In this document: piece after piece, positions 22,379 to 34,500 of the stretch
Numbering within the stretch: the first letter of the stretch is position 1
Layout: every line of letters begins with the position of its first letter
Source of the DNA: Chlorokybus atmophyticus
Lineage: Eukaryota; Streptophyta; Chlorokybophyceae; Chlorokybales; Chlorokybaceae
NCBI GenBank assembly: GCA_009103225.1
Contig: RHPI01002615.1
Coordinates: 17,535 to 81,534 of the forward strand
Direction of reading: 5' to 3'
DNA length: 64,000 nt
Translations under genes and position numbers: made by a program
Notes under the pieces: generated by a model
Told to the model about the DNA's origin: nothing
The model's input: only the letters and a program-made list of their open reading frames with translations
The model's database searches: none

Positions 22379-25145
22379 ATGGCTGCCGTCCCCAACGCCA
22401 CCTATGCTCCTCGCAAGGTGGAGTCTGGCTACGGGGCGCCGGAGGCGGATTTGCCCATCGACGTGCACTACAACAAGCTCGCCGCCTGGCTGGTAGATAG
22501 GGGGAAGTGCCCCGCGGACTACAGGAAGGTGCTGGCCGCGGTCAAGGCCCGCGCCGCTGCCGCCCTCAAGTCCCTCCCGCAAGACGTCGATGCTTCCCTC
22601 CGCAACCTGCCGGAAGACGGTGCGTTCACCGTCCGTCGCACACGCACATACATGCAGCGGCGCCTCCGCTGCATGTGCTAGCGCATTGCCAGCTGACCAC
22701 AGTCACTGTGTCTGCAAGTGGTACTTGAAACTCGATGAAACTGAGCTTGTACACGTGTGTGCGTGCGCGCACGCGTGTGTACGAGACACAGACACATGCT
22801 CGTGCTGCTTGCTTTGAGTTGCAAGCACCAGTGCATGTGCGTTTGGTCAGCCTCAGTACATGCACATAACGTAATAGAACATCAGCGTCATCACAATGAG
22901 TGGTAGTCTTTGTTAGTTAACAGCTCGTGCTCGTTGTATGTATATTTACTTACCTATGCTACTGCTTTCACTTGAGTTTCAGATTGCATCCATTCTTGGT
23001 CATCTCCAACGCATTTTACACAATGCTGGAAGCCGCCGACTGTATTTGCATGCACTTGCAACTGCGACTTCGGTACAAGCACATCATTATGCGTGCTTCA
23101 GCAATCCTGACTACTGTTTGCGTGTGCTTTTGTCGTGCAGAGCTGGACTACTCAGCAAGTGTGCGCATTCGTGATGCCGTTGCTCCTCGCGATGAGAACA
23201 AAGGCTTGCTTGCGCGTCTGACCAAACAGACCCCTGAGTGGGAGGCCATCGTGCGCGCATACGAGAAGGACAACATCTTGTTGGCAGAGGCTGCGCAGAT
23301 CCTCACGCAGAATGTGGACTATGAGGTTCCCTTTCTTCGTAAGCAGGTGAGGCCACAATGATGAATGCAAACACCACATAACGTCGCTAATTTACATAAG
23401 CTGCTGCTAACAGCACATGATGAGAGACAATTGATGCCTTGTGGCATCATACCAGGCTTCTAGAGCGCAGCAGCAGTTGGTGGATCTTGACCGACGAGAA
23501 GCTGAGTTGCGTCGCGGGGCAGCAGCTTCTGCGCACAAGTACAAACAGGTGCCTCATAGATCAGACTTAGTGTTGTTTGCATTATTTGACTCATCTGTTG
23601 ACATCAATTTGACATAGTGCAGGCCTGTGAAGAGCTCGGCATTGCCGGCAAGGATTTGAAGGGCGAGCTGCGGGCGCTTGCCAAGCAGCTGCCGGCTGCA
23701 CTGCAAGAGGCAGTGGCTTGCATGCGACAGGAAGCGGTTGGGTCTGCGTGCGCCTTGTACAGCACATACACACTTCGGCATCACACCCCACGCGAGGTAC
23801 ATCCAACTGCATACCTGTCCGTATGCACATCAGAGTGTTGTTTGCATAGACAAGTCTTGGAGGAGTGGAAGGTAGTGTCTGTTCTTTTTCCAGACCCTTG
23901 GTAAAGCGCTCATTTTGCAAGCTGTATGGTGTTGTCGCTTTGTAAACCATGAGTGTACATCCCCTTGATACTGTTGCTGTTGCAGGGTTCTGCCGCTGAG
24001 TTGCTGCCAGCGCTGGCAGAGGTTCGCGCCTCCAACGACGAACCATCAGCAGAAATGCCTGTCCTAAACTTCGCAGCTTTGCAGTCAGAACCCACCTCAA
24101 CTGCAGAACCGGAAGCTCCTCCTTTGGTTATCAACTGGGATGCAGCTGCAGATCCTCAGCAGGACTCTGGAACTCCTCCCACCATATCCTGGGATGTTGA
24201 TGTCTCAGACACATCTACCTTGCCACCGGCCATCAATTGGGACATTGATGTTGCAGCTGAACCGGCAGATGGGGTCATTGTAGATGCCGAACCACCTGCG
24301 ATAGATTGGAACATTGAAGTTACGGATGAAGCAGCGGAGCCCACCATCAACTGGGATATCGATGTGCCGGATGCGGGCACTGAGGTGCACGCAGAGGATG
24401 CGCATGCGAGTGAAGTTGGAGTTGAAACAGATAGCACGCCAAGGACTTCTATGACAGATGGATCCAAGCCCTCAACGGCAGAACGGTTGATGGCAACGGA
24501 CTTTCGTAATCAACTGCTGAACGACCTTCTTGAAGTAAGCGATTGCCATGTTAAGCACAACCGTTTCAACTCTGTCTTACACTCTTTGATTGCCTGACAT
24601 GCTCATTGGCAGCTCCAAGCCTTTCTGCGTGTGCGAAAAGTGGAGGTCCAGTTTGGAGGCATGCAGTCGCTGTTGCGGACTGCATATGCGGAAGATAGCC
24701 AAGGCATCCATGAGTCTGACAAGCCATTGGAAGCCATGGAGGCGGCTGTAGCGGCTGCAACCAAAGCACTGCTTGCAAGGCGGACCCGTGAACTGACACT
24801 GATACACACGTCACCGAGGTATGCCACATATTGTGACTTGCCCTGGCATTACTTCATGGTAGTTCTATCTTTACCAAGTGTGTAACTTCTGCCAGGTACG
24901 TGGAGCGGTTGCTGGCAGTGCTCAAGTCCAAGGCGTCCCAAAGCTTCAGGCTGCAAGACGGGTTGGCGGATGTTGACGTGCGAAGGCGGGAGGTGCGCAG
25001 TCAGCTGGCCAAGATACACCCCAACCTGCAAGCGTTGATCACACGGATGCGTGACCTTAAGCTAATGGCAGAGAACCGCGTCTCCGCCTTGTACAGTAAC
25101 AGACCGGTAAATATTATTGGCGAGATTAATAACGTGTTGCAGTAA
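22379..25145 (+). CDS. C53: C53 / CDK5RAP3 homologue, UFMylation and ER-phagy receptor
   Basis: Seven exons: 22379-22619, 23141-23346, 23456-23548, 23623-23796, 23986-24534, 24613-24818, 24896-25145, giving 572 aa. C53 forms the UFM1 ligase complex with UFL1 and DDRGK1 at the ER and links stalled-ribosome stress to autophagy. Seen: LPIDVHYNKLAAWLVDRGKCP at the N-terminus, EWEAIVRAYEKDNILLAEAAQ, VDYEVPFLRKQ followed by a coiled coil, and a C-terminal helical part ending SALYSNRPVNIIGEIN, all hallmarks of CDK5RAP3. The middle exon encodes an acidic disordered loop with five repeats of the I-(N/D/S)-W-(D/N) type (start near 24130, 24184, 24232, 24301, 24346), the shuffled AIMs that bind ATG8 or UFM1. 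Phases agree. A possible tiny extra exon near 23850 was left out because the frames join well without it. Confidence 0.93.
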
Positions 25146-25775
25146 GTTGTCCTGTTTCTCGTAGCTGTTGCATAGTGCTGTACCACACTTGTGGCAATCA
25201 TAACATATACTAAGTCTGTCCTTATCAGCATTACCAGGGAATTACTGGTATGGTGAGGTGTTGCGAGCAGACACAGTGTGTGCACCATGAGAGACTTCAC
25301 TGCCTGTGCGGTATTGGGGGCGGGTGGATGGACGTGTGTGTGGGGCAATGTGATGGTGTAAAGTAGAGTGCGCAACAGTGTTCAGCGGAGTGCTTGCATG
25401 TGGCACTGCGCGAGTGTGATGGCGCACATGGGTAGGTATGCCACCACTGCTCTAACTACCCGTGTACTTTGGTGACAGCAGAGAGTGAGCTGTAATTGAC
25501 GTTGTGATGCCATGGTAGGCAATCAGAAGTGTCTGTTTTGCCGGACAGCATCAGCCTGTCCGCCCCACTTGTGGCCTGCGTGACAAGCAGACATCCAACA
25601 AGGCCAGTGTCTTGCTGCAAAAGCAGCGGCCACCACCTGTCAGGCCAACTGTTACAGGCCATGGTCATGCATGGTTTGAAGTTTGCGCATGTGCAACAGT
25701 CATGTTTGCATCAGCGACTCAATCAACACATCGATATAGAACTACACATTATATACAGCACCAACGCATGCCAAG
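25146..25775. other. Convergent spacer between C53 and the membrane-protein gene
   Basis: 630 bases between two stop codons; 3' flanks of both genes. Nothing else supported. Confidence 0.55.
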
Positions 25776-27429
25776 TCAATGTTGTGACGCGCTTTCTTGC
25801 TGGTGTGAGGATGCGGCAGGAGAGCTTTTGGCCCCGAGCACACGCGCGTAATCTGCCCCAACGGCCCTCTGCTGCTCTTCAGACAGGTGCGCATACTCCT
25901 TCCATCTTGACACCTGTGGATATAACACCAGGAGCAGGAGAGTCAGCCACTAAATGACAAACAGATATGATGATAACAACAATAAGACTAACAAACGTAA
26001 TAGAAGCTATGGCTGTAAACATTTCAAAGACTACTGTAACGACAAATACAGGCACTGCTAGTGATGTTTGCCACACCTGCTGCGACATTGGCCTCACGGC
26101 ATCTCGCAACCGCTCAATGCGTGGCTCCAGAGCAGCCTTGCCTCTAGTGGGAATGTCTTCAAGCTGCACACAAGTACAACACCAGATGCGCATACTTGCA
26201 AACACTGTCATGGGTGCGTATGCATGTGCGTGTGTGCCCACGCATGTGGGTGTGTGCAGCTGTATGTGCACCCTTGTGCGTGTTTGTGTGCGTGCGTACA
26301 AACAAGAGAACATGCGATGAGCTTACGCTGTGGATGTCGAGCACCTTGGCCGTCAGTATCACCGCGCCGCCAAATCCCAATGTGACCACTGCCGTGGCAG
26401 TCGTGAACGCCTTTGTCACTGCAAAAAAGTCATCATCATCACAGAAAATGAAAAACCCTCTCCCAACATGACACCCACTCTTCACTTACACATCCACACC
26501 CCACGGCCAAGGGCTGCCCGACGTGCATGCTCTGATTGTGGAATGGCCCGCGGACGAGGGGGCGGACGGGAAGGCGTGTCCTCGACCATTTGCAGATCCC
26601 ATCTGTGTGGTAGAATATGTTCATGAGACGTCGCTTGAAGCTCTCTGAAATGGAATGCACATGCATGCGTGTGAACTGCTATGTACGGTAGCAGCATGCA
26701 ATCAGAAAGAACTTTTCATCACGCGCTGCAAAGTGCTCACAGCGCAACAACTTTGATCATACAGCACAATACCACACGTACACGCATGCAACGCACAAAT
26801 TTTGCTATAAACAACAACGTTTACACACATGCGCACACGCATGTGCTCATGGACGCGCATATGTCATGCATGCATGTACGTACCAATGCACATTTGCACC
26901 TTGCATATGCACGCAAGGCATGCACAACGAGTGCACTTGAAAAGCAACTTGTACAATACAATAACACATGCATGCATGCATGCATGAATTGCTGTTCTTA
27001 GCTTGGTGATATCCCCATCCGTCCTACAGGATACAGGTGCTATGCTCACCGGCCTCTGCCAAGTGGTGTCTGCGGCAGTTCCCACATCTGCAGCGTCGGT
27101 GTCGCCCTCAACGTCGTCCCCCTGGACGTCCGTGGCGGTATGGGCGGCGCCCTCTCCACCCTGCGCCGCTCCGCCTCAGAGACTCCGTCGCCGCCGCCGC
27201 CGCCGCCGCTCAGCAGCCGCCGCTGAGCCAGCACCTCCGGCAACACGTCGGTCGTGCAAGACGACTCATCAAAGGACAACGACGAGGAGGAGGAGGAGGA
27301 GGGAGAGGACTCTTCAGGCAGCAGGCCTTTCTCCTGCAGCAGGCGGCGGCGGCGAGCTAGCGCAAGCTTGTCCTCCTCCTTGAAGTAGGACCCCTCCACG
27401 GCAAAGCCCCGTCCGCTCAAGAAGCTCAT
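25776..27429 (-). CDS. Unrecognised single-pass membrane protein
   Basis: Proposed exons (minus): 27429-27050, 26644-26490, 26418-26327, 26163-26077, 25913-25776, giving 283 aa with matching phases. I do not recognise the family. Seen: a charged N-terminal region (YFKEEDKLALARRRRLLQEK), a Ser-rich then Gly-rich low-complexity stretch, the block ILPHRWDLQMVED followed by a Pro/Arg-rich segment, one hydrophobic helix of about 24 residues (TTATAVVTLGFGGAVILTAKVL) in the third exon, then an amphipathic charged part (LEPRIERLRDAVRPM, RWKEYAHLSEEQQRAV) and a polar tail. This suggests an anchored protein with a coiled C-terminus, perhaps organellar. Exon joins are supported only by splice signals and phase; the end of exon 1 is the weakest. 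The start is the first ATG (27429) after a non-ATG open stretch. Confidence 0.5.
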
Positions 27430-30400
27430 GTCTGACGAGTTGTCCACACAACGACTACAGCACGCAACAGGTAAACGACGCCGCCGCGGATGACAGCGGC
27501 AACCAGATCAAGTACATGTCTGTGCACGGTGCTGCCGCTGCTTTGAGCACGTACGTACTGGTACACTGGACGCGTACGCTGTACGGTGTTGCGTACCGTA
27601 CGTACCAAGAACAGGGCTCAGGGCTTAGCTCTGGCGGTGGGTTTAGCATCTCGGCAGGCGGCGGCGGCAGCGAAGGAGGAGGAGGAGAAGGAGGCGCGGG
27701 GTGGGAAGCAGGCAGCAGAGTAGAGCAGGTTGGGCAAGGGACGGCAAGGTGGGGATGAGCAGGCGGCGTACGGCCAGGAGGAGCAGGAGGCGGGCGTTTA
27801 GGCGAGGGAGGGCGCTCAATCTGCTACAGATTGTAGCAGATTGAGGCCGTGTAGGATGCCACGCGCATTGGCAAGGGCACTGCGCAAATGCCCCGTCGTA
27901 CACCAGAATCACCCCCAACCTACAATAACAACAGCTCGAACAAGCCTCCCTCCCGACAGCAGGTATAAAAAGGGGTTGTAAGTTGTCAACTGTGCAACCT
28001 GTTGACAAGTATTGTGCGTGCAACATGAGGCTTTTGTATGTCGGAGTGCTTGTATGCCTACAATAGCAGCGCAAGACAAACACTTGAAGACATGAAGGTA
28101 TTTAATAGCTGAATTCGATTTGATGATGTCGCGTGGTCGCTGATCAATTGACTGTTTTCTCTGCAGGTTACATTACATGCCCCTTGAGAGGAAGCAGTTG
28201 CGTGGGGTCGGCGATATGCGTCATTGTGAGGTATCTTTCTTTCAGCACTTATTGTTATTGTAAGTATTGACGCTTGCATCGTTTACAATAAGGGCAATTT
28301 CGACCGCGAAAGGGAGGTGTGCAAGGCATATGAGTGATATTAAGCAAAGCTCCGTTGATTCAATGTGCGATGGAAAAGAAAACTTGAAAAGGTGTAACTG
28401 CATCATATATACAGCATGTATAGTTTATCAAAATTTGCATGCGAGGATTTGCAAGCATGCGTTACATATATATAAGGTATGCGCAAAAATGATATGCGTG
28501 TCTGTCATAACTTCACATAATATCGATGTTATCTGCGAGACCGCTGGGCCCTTGGCAAATGGTTATTCTCCTCTTAAATGAAGTGCCAATGCTGGCGACA
28601 CTTGGCGAAGCTTTTTGAATAGCTATGGTTGTGCTTGAACCAATATTTGCAAATGGTTTACAAATAAATGGCAATAATCTACGAGCAAGTAGCAATGTCT
28701 ATGACCTTGTGTTCGTGTGTTAAAGTGTCTTATTGCGTTATACACAGATATCTGATATGTAAAGCTATGCAATGCGTCATGCATACGCGCATGCGCATGC
28801 ATCTTGCAAACAATTGGGTTTCGCCATGCATCACCTCTGAAATGAAACATGTCGATCTTGGCGAAACACACATGTGCGAGACTTATTGGTGCAATACGCT
28901 CAGATACAATGTAATCTATGATGCTTACATGTTTTCTTCTCATGTGATGTTTAACCGAAATGGATAGTGACTGTATATTATGGTTGTTACACATGCATCA
29001 TTAATGATGCTAATAATGCCATCTTTACTCTATGTAGAGTAGTACGCGCACTTTGCACTGCCTGTTACCAATAATTTTCGAAGCATGGTATGGGACGGCG
29101 TGCTTTTTGGATTCAAAGAATTGCCAAGTGGTAATGGCGGCCTTATGAATACGTAAATCCATAAGCATGCATTGTAGCTCGTTATGTGCATGAATGCGCA
29201 CATGCAACATCATATTGTGACGCATTAAAGCGTGAGAGCGCGTATCACTAGCAAAAACAATTGTGTTTAAATGGTGAGCGGCAATGTTAGATCCTTACAT
29301 TTAGCCATCTGTAGTGAAAGCGTCACTTTTTTGGCATATATTGTGCTCACTTGGCAATGATAAGTATACCCTGTCAGCGGAACTTTTCCCAATAATACCT
29401 TGTTCTTTGTTCATTTTTGTTACTTTAATTCAACTTTATTATGCTCTTACATATGTAGACATGCAACATACATGCCATGGTATTTGTGTACCTGTACGAA
29501 TTGCGCACGCAACTTAACATGCACTACCATATAATCATAGTTTAACATTCAAAATTGATGTACTTAATCAAATATATGCCGTGTGGAAGCTCTAAAAGTC
29601 TTGCCAATGCTTAGCTGAAGCGTATATGATCCATGTCACCGTACATAACCCTCGACACCCACTTCATTATCGCACCTCTCTTTTTACCCATGGTTGTTCG
29701 GATGGCATCGAGATCAACAAATCCTCTTTAAACCGTCGATATCGCGCTCCGCTATCTAGAATGTTGACCCTAAGGCGGCAGGCCGCATGACAGTCGACTG
29801 CCAGCACTGGCCTCCACTAATTGGAACGCAATCCCTATGGAGGCGGGCCACGTTGACAGCCGACTTAGGCGCAACCCGCAAGAAACGTTGATAGTGCCAC
29901 GGAGTTGCAACTAGACGGATTGAGGCAGAAATGGCGGTGGCATTGCTCAAGACTGACCACTTAGCTGATCAAGGAGCCGATTAGCGCCCGAGGCTCAGTA
30001 TATAAGTAGGATTCAGCACTACCAATAACTCCATGGTAGTTGTGTATATGTTACCAGCCCACCAGCCACGCAAACTTTTGCTCCGTACATTCGTAAGTGT
30101 ACACTCTTTGCTCTTATGGTTGTGGCCATTGCATCTGTACCTGGTACCTGCACACTGCATCATTCGCACACTGTGCTGTGTTTGTTTGCGCTCCACCCGC
30201 TGTATCGTGGTGACCGTGTTTGCTCGCACTTGCACACTGAGTGCTTGTAGTCTGTGATCTTATCTCACTTAGCTACACATTTTCGTACATACACTGCGCA
30301 GCTGCTGTGTGCATTTCGCCAAGCGTCCTTGTATATGAGCTTGTTAAGTGATCACCATTGTATATCAAGCTAAGGGGACCACACAATAGTTTCTCCCTTC

Positions 30401-30821
30401 ATGCTGTCTCAGCGCCTACAACTTCGCCACCACGCACGTGGCAACGTTAACCCCTTGCATCACACCCTTGCTATATCTGTGCACCCTAGCTTGTGTACTC
30501 CCACTGCGAGACACACTCCGCGATCGAACCTCAATTGCATGACATCCACTCAATCTAACGGCGTTGAGCGTGTCCGCGTGTAGCGTGCTAAGTTTGTTAA
30601 TCGCTTATGTCATTTAACTCATGTGTTAACACATATACAATACATACATCCATAACATCAACGTCACTTATACAATGGGCACGCAAAATAACTACACTAC
30701 CTTAATGCACATATTATAAGCATGTACACGAATTTCAATGTTGACTTAATGCATTGTGACAATATCAAGTTTTTTATCTCATGCACCCATTTTAACATTG
30801 TGGGTGCGCGTGTGGCGTGTT
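27430..30821. other. Gene-poor spacer
   Basis: About 3.4 kb without a supported gene. It holds a GTACG/GGTAC cluster (about 27549-27604), Gly/Arg-coding-like purine repeats (27630-27800), one strong hairpin (27815-27845) and AT-rich unique-looking DNA (28050-29700). Confidence 0.55.
27815..27845. repeat. Perfect 14-bp inverted repeat with 3-base loop
   Basis: CTCAATCTGCTACA, loop GAT, TGTAGCAGATTGAG. The two arms pair without mismatch. It could be a transcription terminator-like hairpin, a small foldback or a miRNA-type stem, but is too short to call. Confidence 0.8.
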
Positions 30822-30900
30822 TGACACAAACGACTAAATAATAACGCCACAATGGCCGCAAAACACGCTTTGTGCTTTTGTGGCCTAGTGGTTTGTTACA
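30822..30900 (+). repeat. Left LTR of the TRIM-like element
   Basis: 79 bp, TGACAC...GTTACA. 73 of 79 bases match the right copy. Confidence 0.85.
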
Positions 30901-31227
30901 TTGGTCATCGGAGCTTGAGACCTAAAAGGTCCTGAGGTCGAAACCGCCTAGCGGCAGATCAAGACGGAGTTTTGCGGTCGTTGTTCGATAAGGGGGTCGC
31001 GCGCGCCTGGTTAGGGCAATAATGCGCGACTTGCCGGACGGCAGTCGTTCATTCCGACGCGTCGCTTGATACCACGCGACTTTGCCTGACGGCGACTGAC
31101 AGTCGGTCCCATACGCGCAATGCGCTCTGCGAAGTGATGATTGCAAAATCGCTTCCACTGCTTAGTGACAAGATGCCTTGTAAAAACTCACATCTAATGA
31201 GGACATTAGACACCTAAGTGGGGGGGA

Positions 31228-31306
31228 TGTCACGGACGACTAAACAACAACGCCACAATGGCCGCAAAACACACTTTGTGCTTTTGTGGCCTAGTGGTTT
31301 GTTACA
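31228..31306 (+). repeat. Right LTR of the TRIM-like element
   Basis: 79 bp, TGTCAC...GTTACA, preceded directly by the purine tract and followed by GTGTT. Confidence 0.85.
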
Positions 31307-31517
31307 GTGTTAAATGTAGCACACTTTTGCATGGGCAAAGTATGTTGTTAAGCAAGTTAACAATGCCCAACTTGGAAAAACATGTGCATAAGACTTCAAA
31401 CATCCAGAGTGCTACCTGGTACTTGTGCCACTTGTGTTGAAGCCTTGCACCTACCAGGTTGCTCAGTGCACCACCCCCAAAGGCAAAACACATTGCACAG
31501 CGCATACCCGATGCCTG

Positions 31518-31562
31518 GCTTAGGGTTTAGGTGTTGGGTTTAATTTGGTGGTGGGTTTAGGC
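31518..31562 (+). promoter_or_regulatory. Telo-box cluster before the adaptor gene
   Basis: Three TTAGGGTTTAG / TTGGGTTTA / GGGTTTAGG boxes in 45 bases, 20-65 bp before the proposed ATG at 31584. Position matches plant telo-boxes near transcription starts. Confidence 0.45.
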
Positions 31563-31583
31563 CTTGGGGCGGCGGTGGCAGCG

Positions 31584-34500
31584 ATGTCTGCGTCGTCGTG
31601 CCTGGCGCTGTCGGTGCAGCAGGTGCGCGGGAGGGACCTGCTGCTGCAGACGTGAGCGGGATGAGCATGTTGATGAGGCGTGCTCAAAGTGTGCTGATTG
31701 AGTGTCAATGCATGCACCTTGCATGAGATAACACATTGTTGGTAGCAGACTGTGACTTGTGCTCGGTGTGCATACGAGTTGCGCCAGATTGAAACTCATG
31801 AAGTGTAAATAGCACAGTGTTGAGTGCTTATAGTTTTGTTGTCAATGTTTCGTCATTGCTGTGTCGGTTGATACTGCGAATGCAAGCCGCTTTCAACTCA
31901 AATGGGATATTTGTAGCGTGACCATAGCTTCTTAACCATTCCAACATACAGGTCTTAGCTTTGTGCAATTCCTATTGCCTGCAGCTATGATATGGTCATG
32001 GCCAGCACTGTCTACCTGTCGACATCCTTCTGATCCCTATATCAGTACTGCTGCAAAACAATTATCTTCAGATCCAACTCAGTTATAAAGCAATGGTTTG
32101 TGGCAAATGCGTGTGTCCTAACACAGTGAGGCAGTTGGGAGTCGGCTGTTATGTTCAAACACTCTGACTCCTGACTTTTGTAATTGCCTCTTGACAGGCG
32201 CGAATGGTTTCCTTATCAATACGGGCTGGCCGTCTGCCGGGCTTTTGCCGCAGCCATATACCCTTCCACCTTCAGGTGCGCGTAAGGCATTCATAAAGTA
32301 TAAGCACACACGCACATGCAAGCATGCATGCACACACGCATATGCGCGCGCGAAGCAGCCAACACTTGTGCGTGTGCACATGTGCACGCATCCACAGACA
32401 CATACCGTCGTCTGCGCATGTATGGTTATACAGACGCACAAGCGCATGCGCACGCACGCGCGCACGTGCGTGCACATGTGCATGCACGTGCCAAATGTTG
32501 CTTGCGTCCTGATGATGATGTTGGTTGCCAGCTTATTTGCCTCAACTTCTTCTTCAATGGAGTTATCGACTGCGAGCGGGATGCTGCTCGTCGCCTGCGC
32601 CGGCCAACAGTAAGCACATTGCTTCATTTCGAAACTCTGTGCCACGACTACTACACTTGTTACTAAGCTTTCCATTGACACATGTGCATGAGTCCTATAT
32701 GCCTACTCATCTTACGCTCACATTCATGTGTGGACGGTCAACTGAGATACGTGCGTGCGTGCGTGCGTGACCCTTCACCGGTACAGGTATCGAGTGTTGT
32801 ACCAGCAGGTGGGAGGCGTGTACGTGCTCGCTGTGGGCGGCTCGGGTGAGCGTGACTGCGTGCTTCACGCTGCACGCGCACTCGACCAGGCCGTCAGGTA
32901 GGACGCACCTTCTCTCATGCAATCAACCCAAGCATCCACGGGGCAGTGCTTGTGTGCATGTACATGTGCATGTGCATGCGCGTGTATGAGAGTGCATCTG
33001 TGCTTGTACGTTCGTGCTTGCTTGCTATTAATCCATATGTAATGCTGCATGCTGCAGCGTGCTTCTAACCGCGTGCAAAGGCGCCGACGTGACCCCTACA
33101 AAGCTCCTTAAACGCCTTGCGGAGGTACCATATGAGATTGAAAACTAGGCAAGACGAGTTGTGAACATTGACAAGCGCTCTTTCCATTTGCGCAAGCGCT
33201 CGTCAATCCAACAAACGTGTTGCATTGTTTTGCATCTCCTTCAACAGGTTCCCAAACCCCAGTTTGCGTCACCTAAGGGAATAATCCCTGATGTCATCAG
33301 CTCATAAGCCGGCAAAGTGCACAATTACTTACTTCATGGTAAACATGCAAGTCCATCAATAATTTCATGTGTAGCATGAACCGGTCCATGACACGCATTG
33401 GCACAAAAGTGTAGACAGCTGTATGTGCATACTGCATGTGCGTAAGCACGAGTAGATGTGTTTGTACATGAAAGTGCGCATACACATCTGAGGACATACT
33501 TTCCAAGAGGTTATCAGATGCGAATGTACTTGGTTAATGCTCAGGTGTACATTGCGTTGGACACGGTGCTGCGTGGGGGAGACGCTTCGTGCGCGCTCGG
33601 CCCGTCCGAGTCATCGAGCGAGTCCGGCGATAATTGGGGCAGGCAGCAACAGCAACAATCGCAGACTTCATCAAGACGCAGCAAAGACGAGGCACTAGAG
33701 GTATGTTGGCCTTGTGAAGAGTACTTGACAAAGCGTGGGCGTGTGCATGGCGTGGGCGTGGGCGTTTTTGTGTTTGATTTGATTGTGTTGTTGCTCATTG
33801 TGGTGGTTCTTCCTGAAGGTGCTTCAAGGGGTGTCGTTTCATGTGTCCGGCATCGTCCCGCCCTCGCAAGCGCCAGCAACAACAACGACGACGTTGCTCT
33901 CATCAACCATGGCAGCTATGCCTCCAACTCCAGGTCTGCCCAGCAACAGTTTTGTTTTACATATCACCCCTATCGTGCATGTGGGGTAACAACCCAACAT
34001 GTGCACTCATTCACTAAACGGGCGGTTACAGGAGTGGACATGATGGTGCCACGCACGCCTTTGGCGACGCCGATGCCCGGGTCAGGCGCGCCATACGGGT
34101 TCCCGCCGCCAACAACCATGGGACCCATGCCGCCAACAACGAACCCGTTCCCGCCGTCCATCCCAACCACGCACGCTCGGCTGCCACCGAGACCCCCGCC
34201 CTCGCCTCTTGTGGGCGAGGGCGTGGACCCGTTCAGCTCGTTCCCCCACAGAACAGGTGAGCTGCGGGCTTCATGTCAGTGATGCACGTGCTTGTACATG
34301 TGTACTTGTGTGTTCACGCGCGTGCATGAATGCACAAGTACACGTGTACGGCGATGTGCATCGCGTATGTGGCTCTGCACGCACTTGTGTGCGCACGGAG
34401 CCGCACAATGCGCATGCGTGTGATTGCATGTGTAAAGTAGGGTTACACAGTATAACCGCAAATCGGTTGTGTTGTTGCTGGGGTTGCATGTACGCATATG

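Larger units (their letters stand above)
30822..31306 (+). mobile_element. TRIM-like miniature LTR retroelement, complete
   Basis: 485 bp bounded by two 79-bp direct repeats (30822-30900 and 31228-31306), each starting TG and ending CA, differing at 6 positions. The same 5 bases, GTGTT, flank the element on both sides (30817-30821 and 31307-31311), as expected for a target-site duplication. Right after the left repeat, T then TGGTCATCGGAGC resembles the usual initiator-tRNA primer site TGGTATCAGAGC. Right before the right repeat lies a purine tract (AAGTGGGGGGGA). The 327-bp interior codes for nothing. This is the full anatomy of a terminal-repeat retrotransposon in miniature, mobilised in trans. 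Confidence 0.85.

Noticed and set aside
23850-23872. Possible mini-exon in C53 between 23796 and 23986
   Set aside because: The frames on both sides already join in phase with a sequence resembling known C53 proteins.
30870-30960. tRNA-derived SINE (box A TGGCCTAGTGG and a box-B-like GGTCGAAACC)
   Set aside because: The Pol III-like words are present, but the first lies within the 79-bp terminal repeats and the TG...CA ends, primer site, purine tract and GTGTT duplication fit a TRIM element better. A SINE origin of the interior is not excluded.
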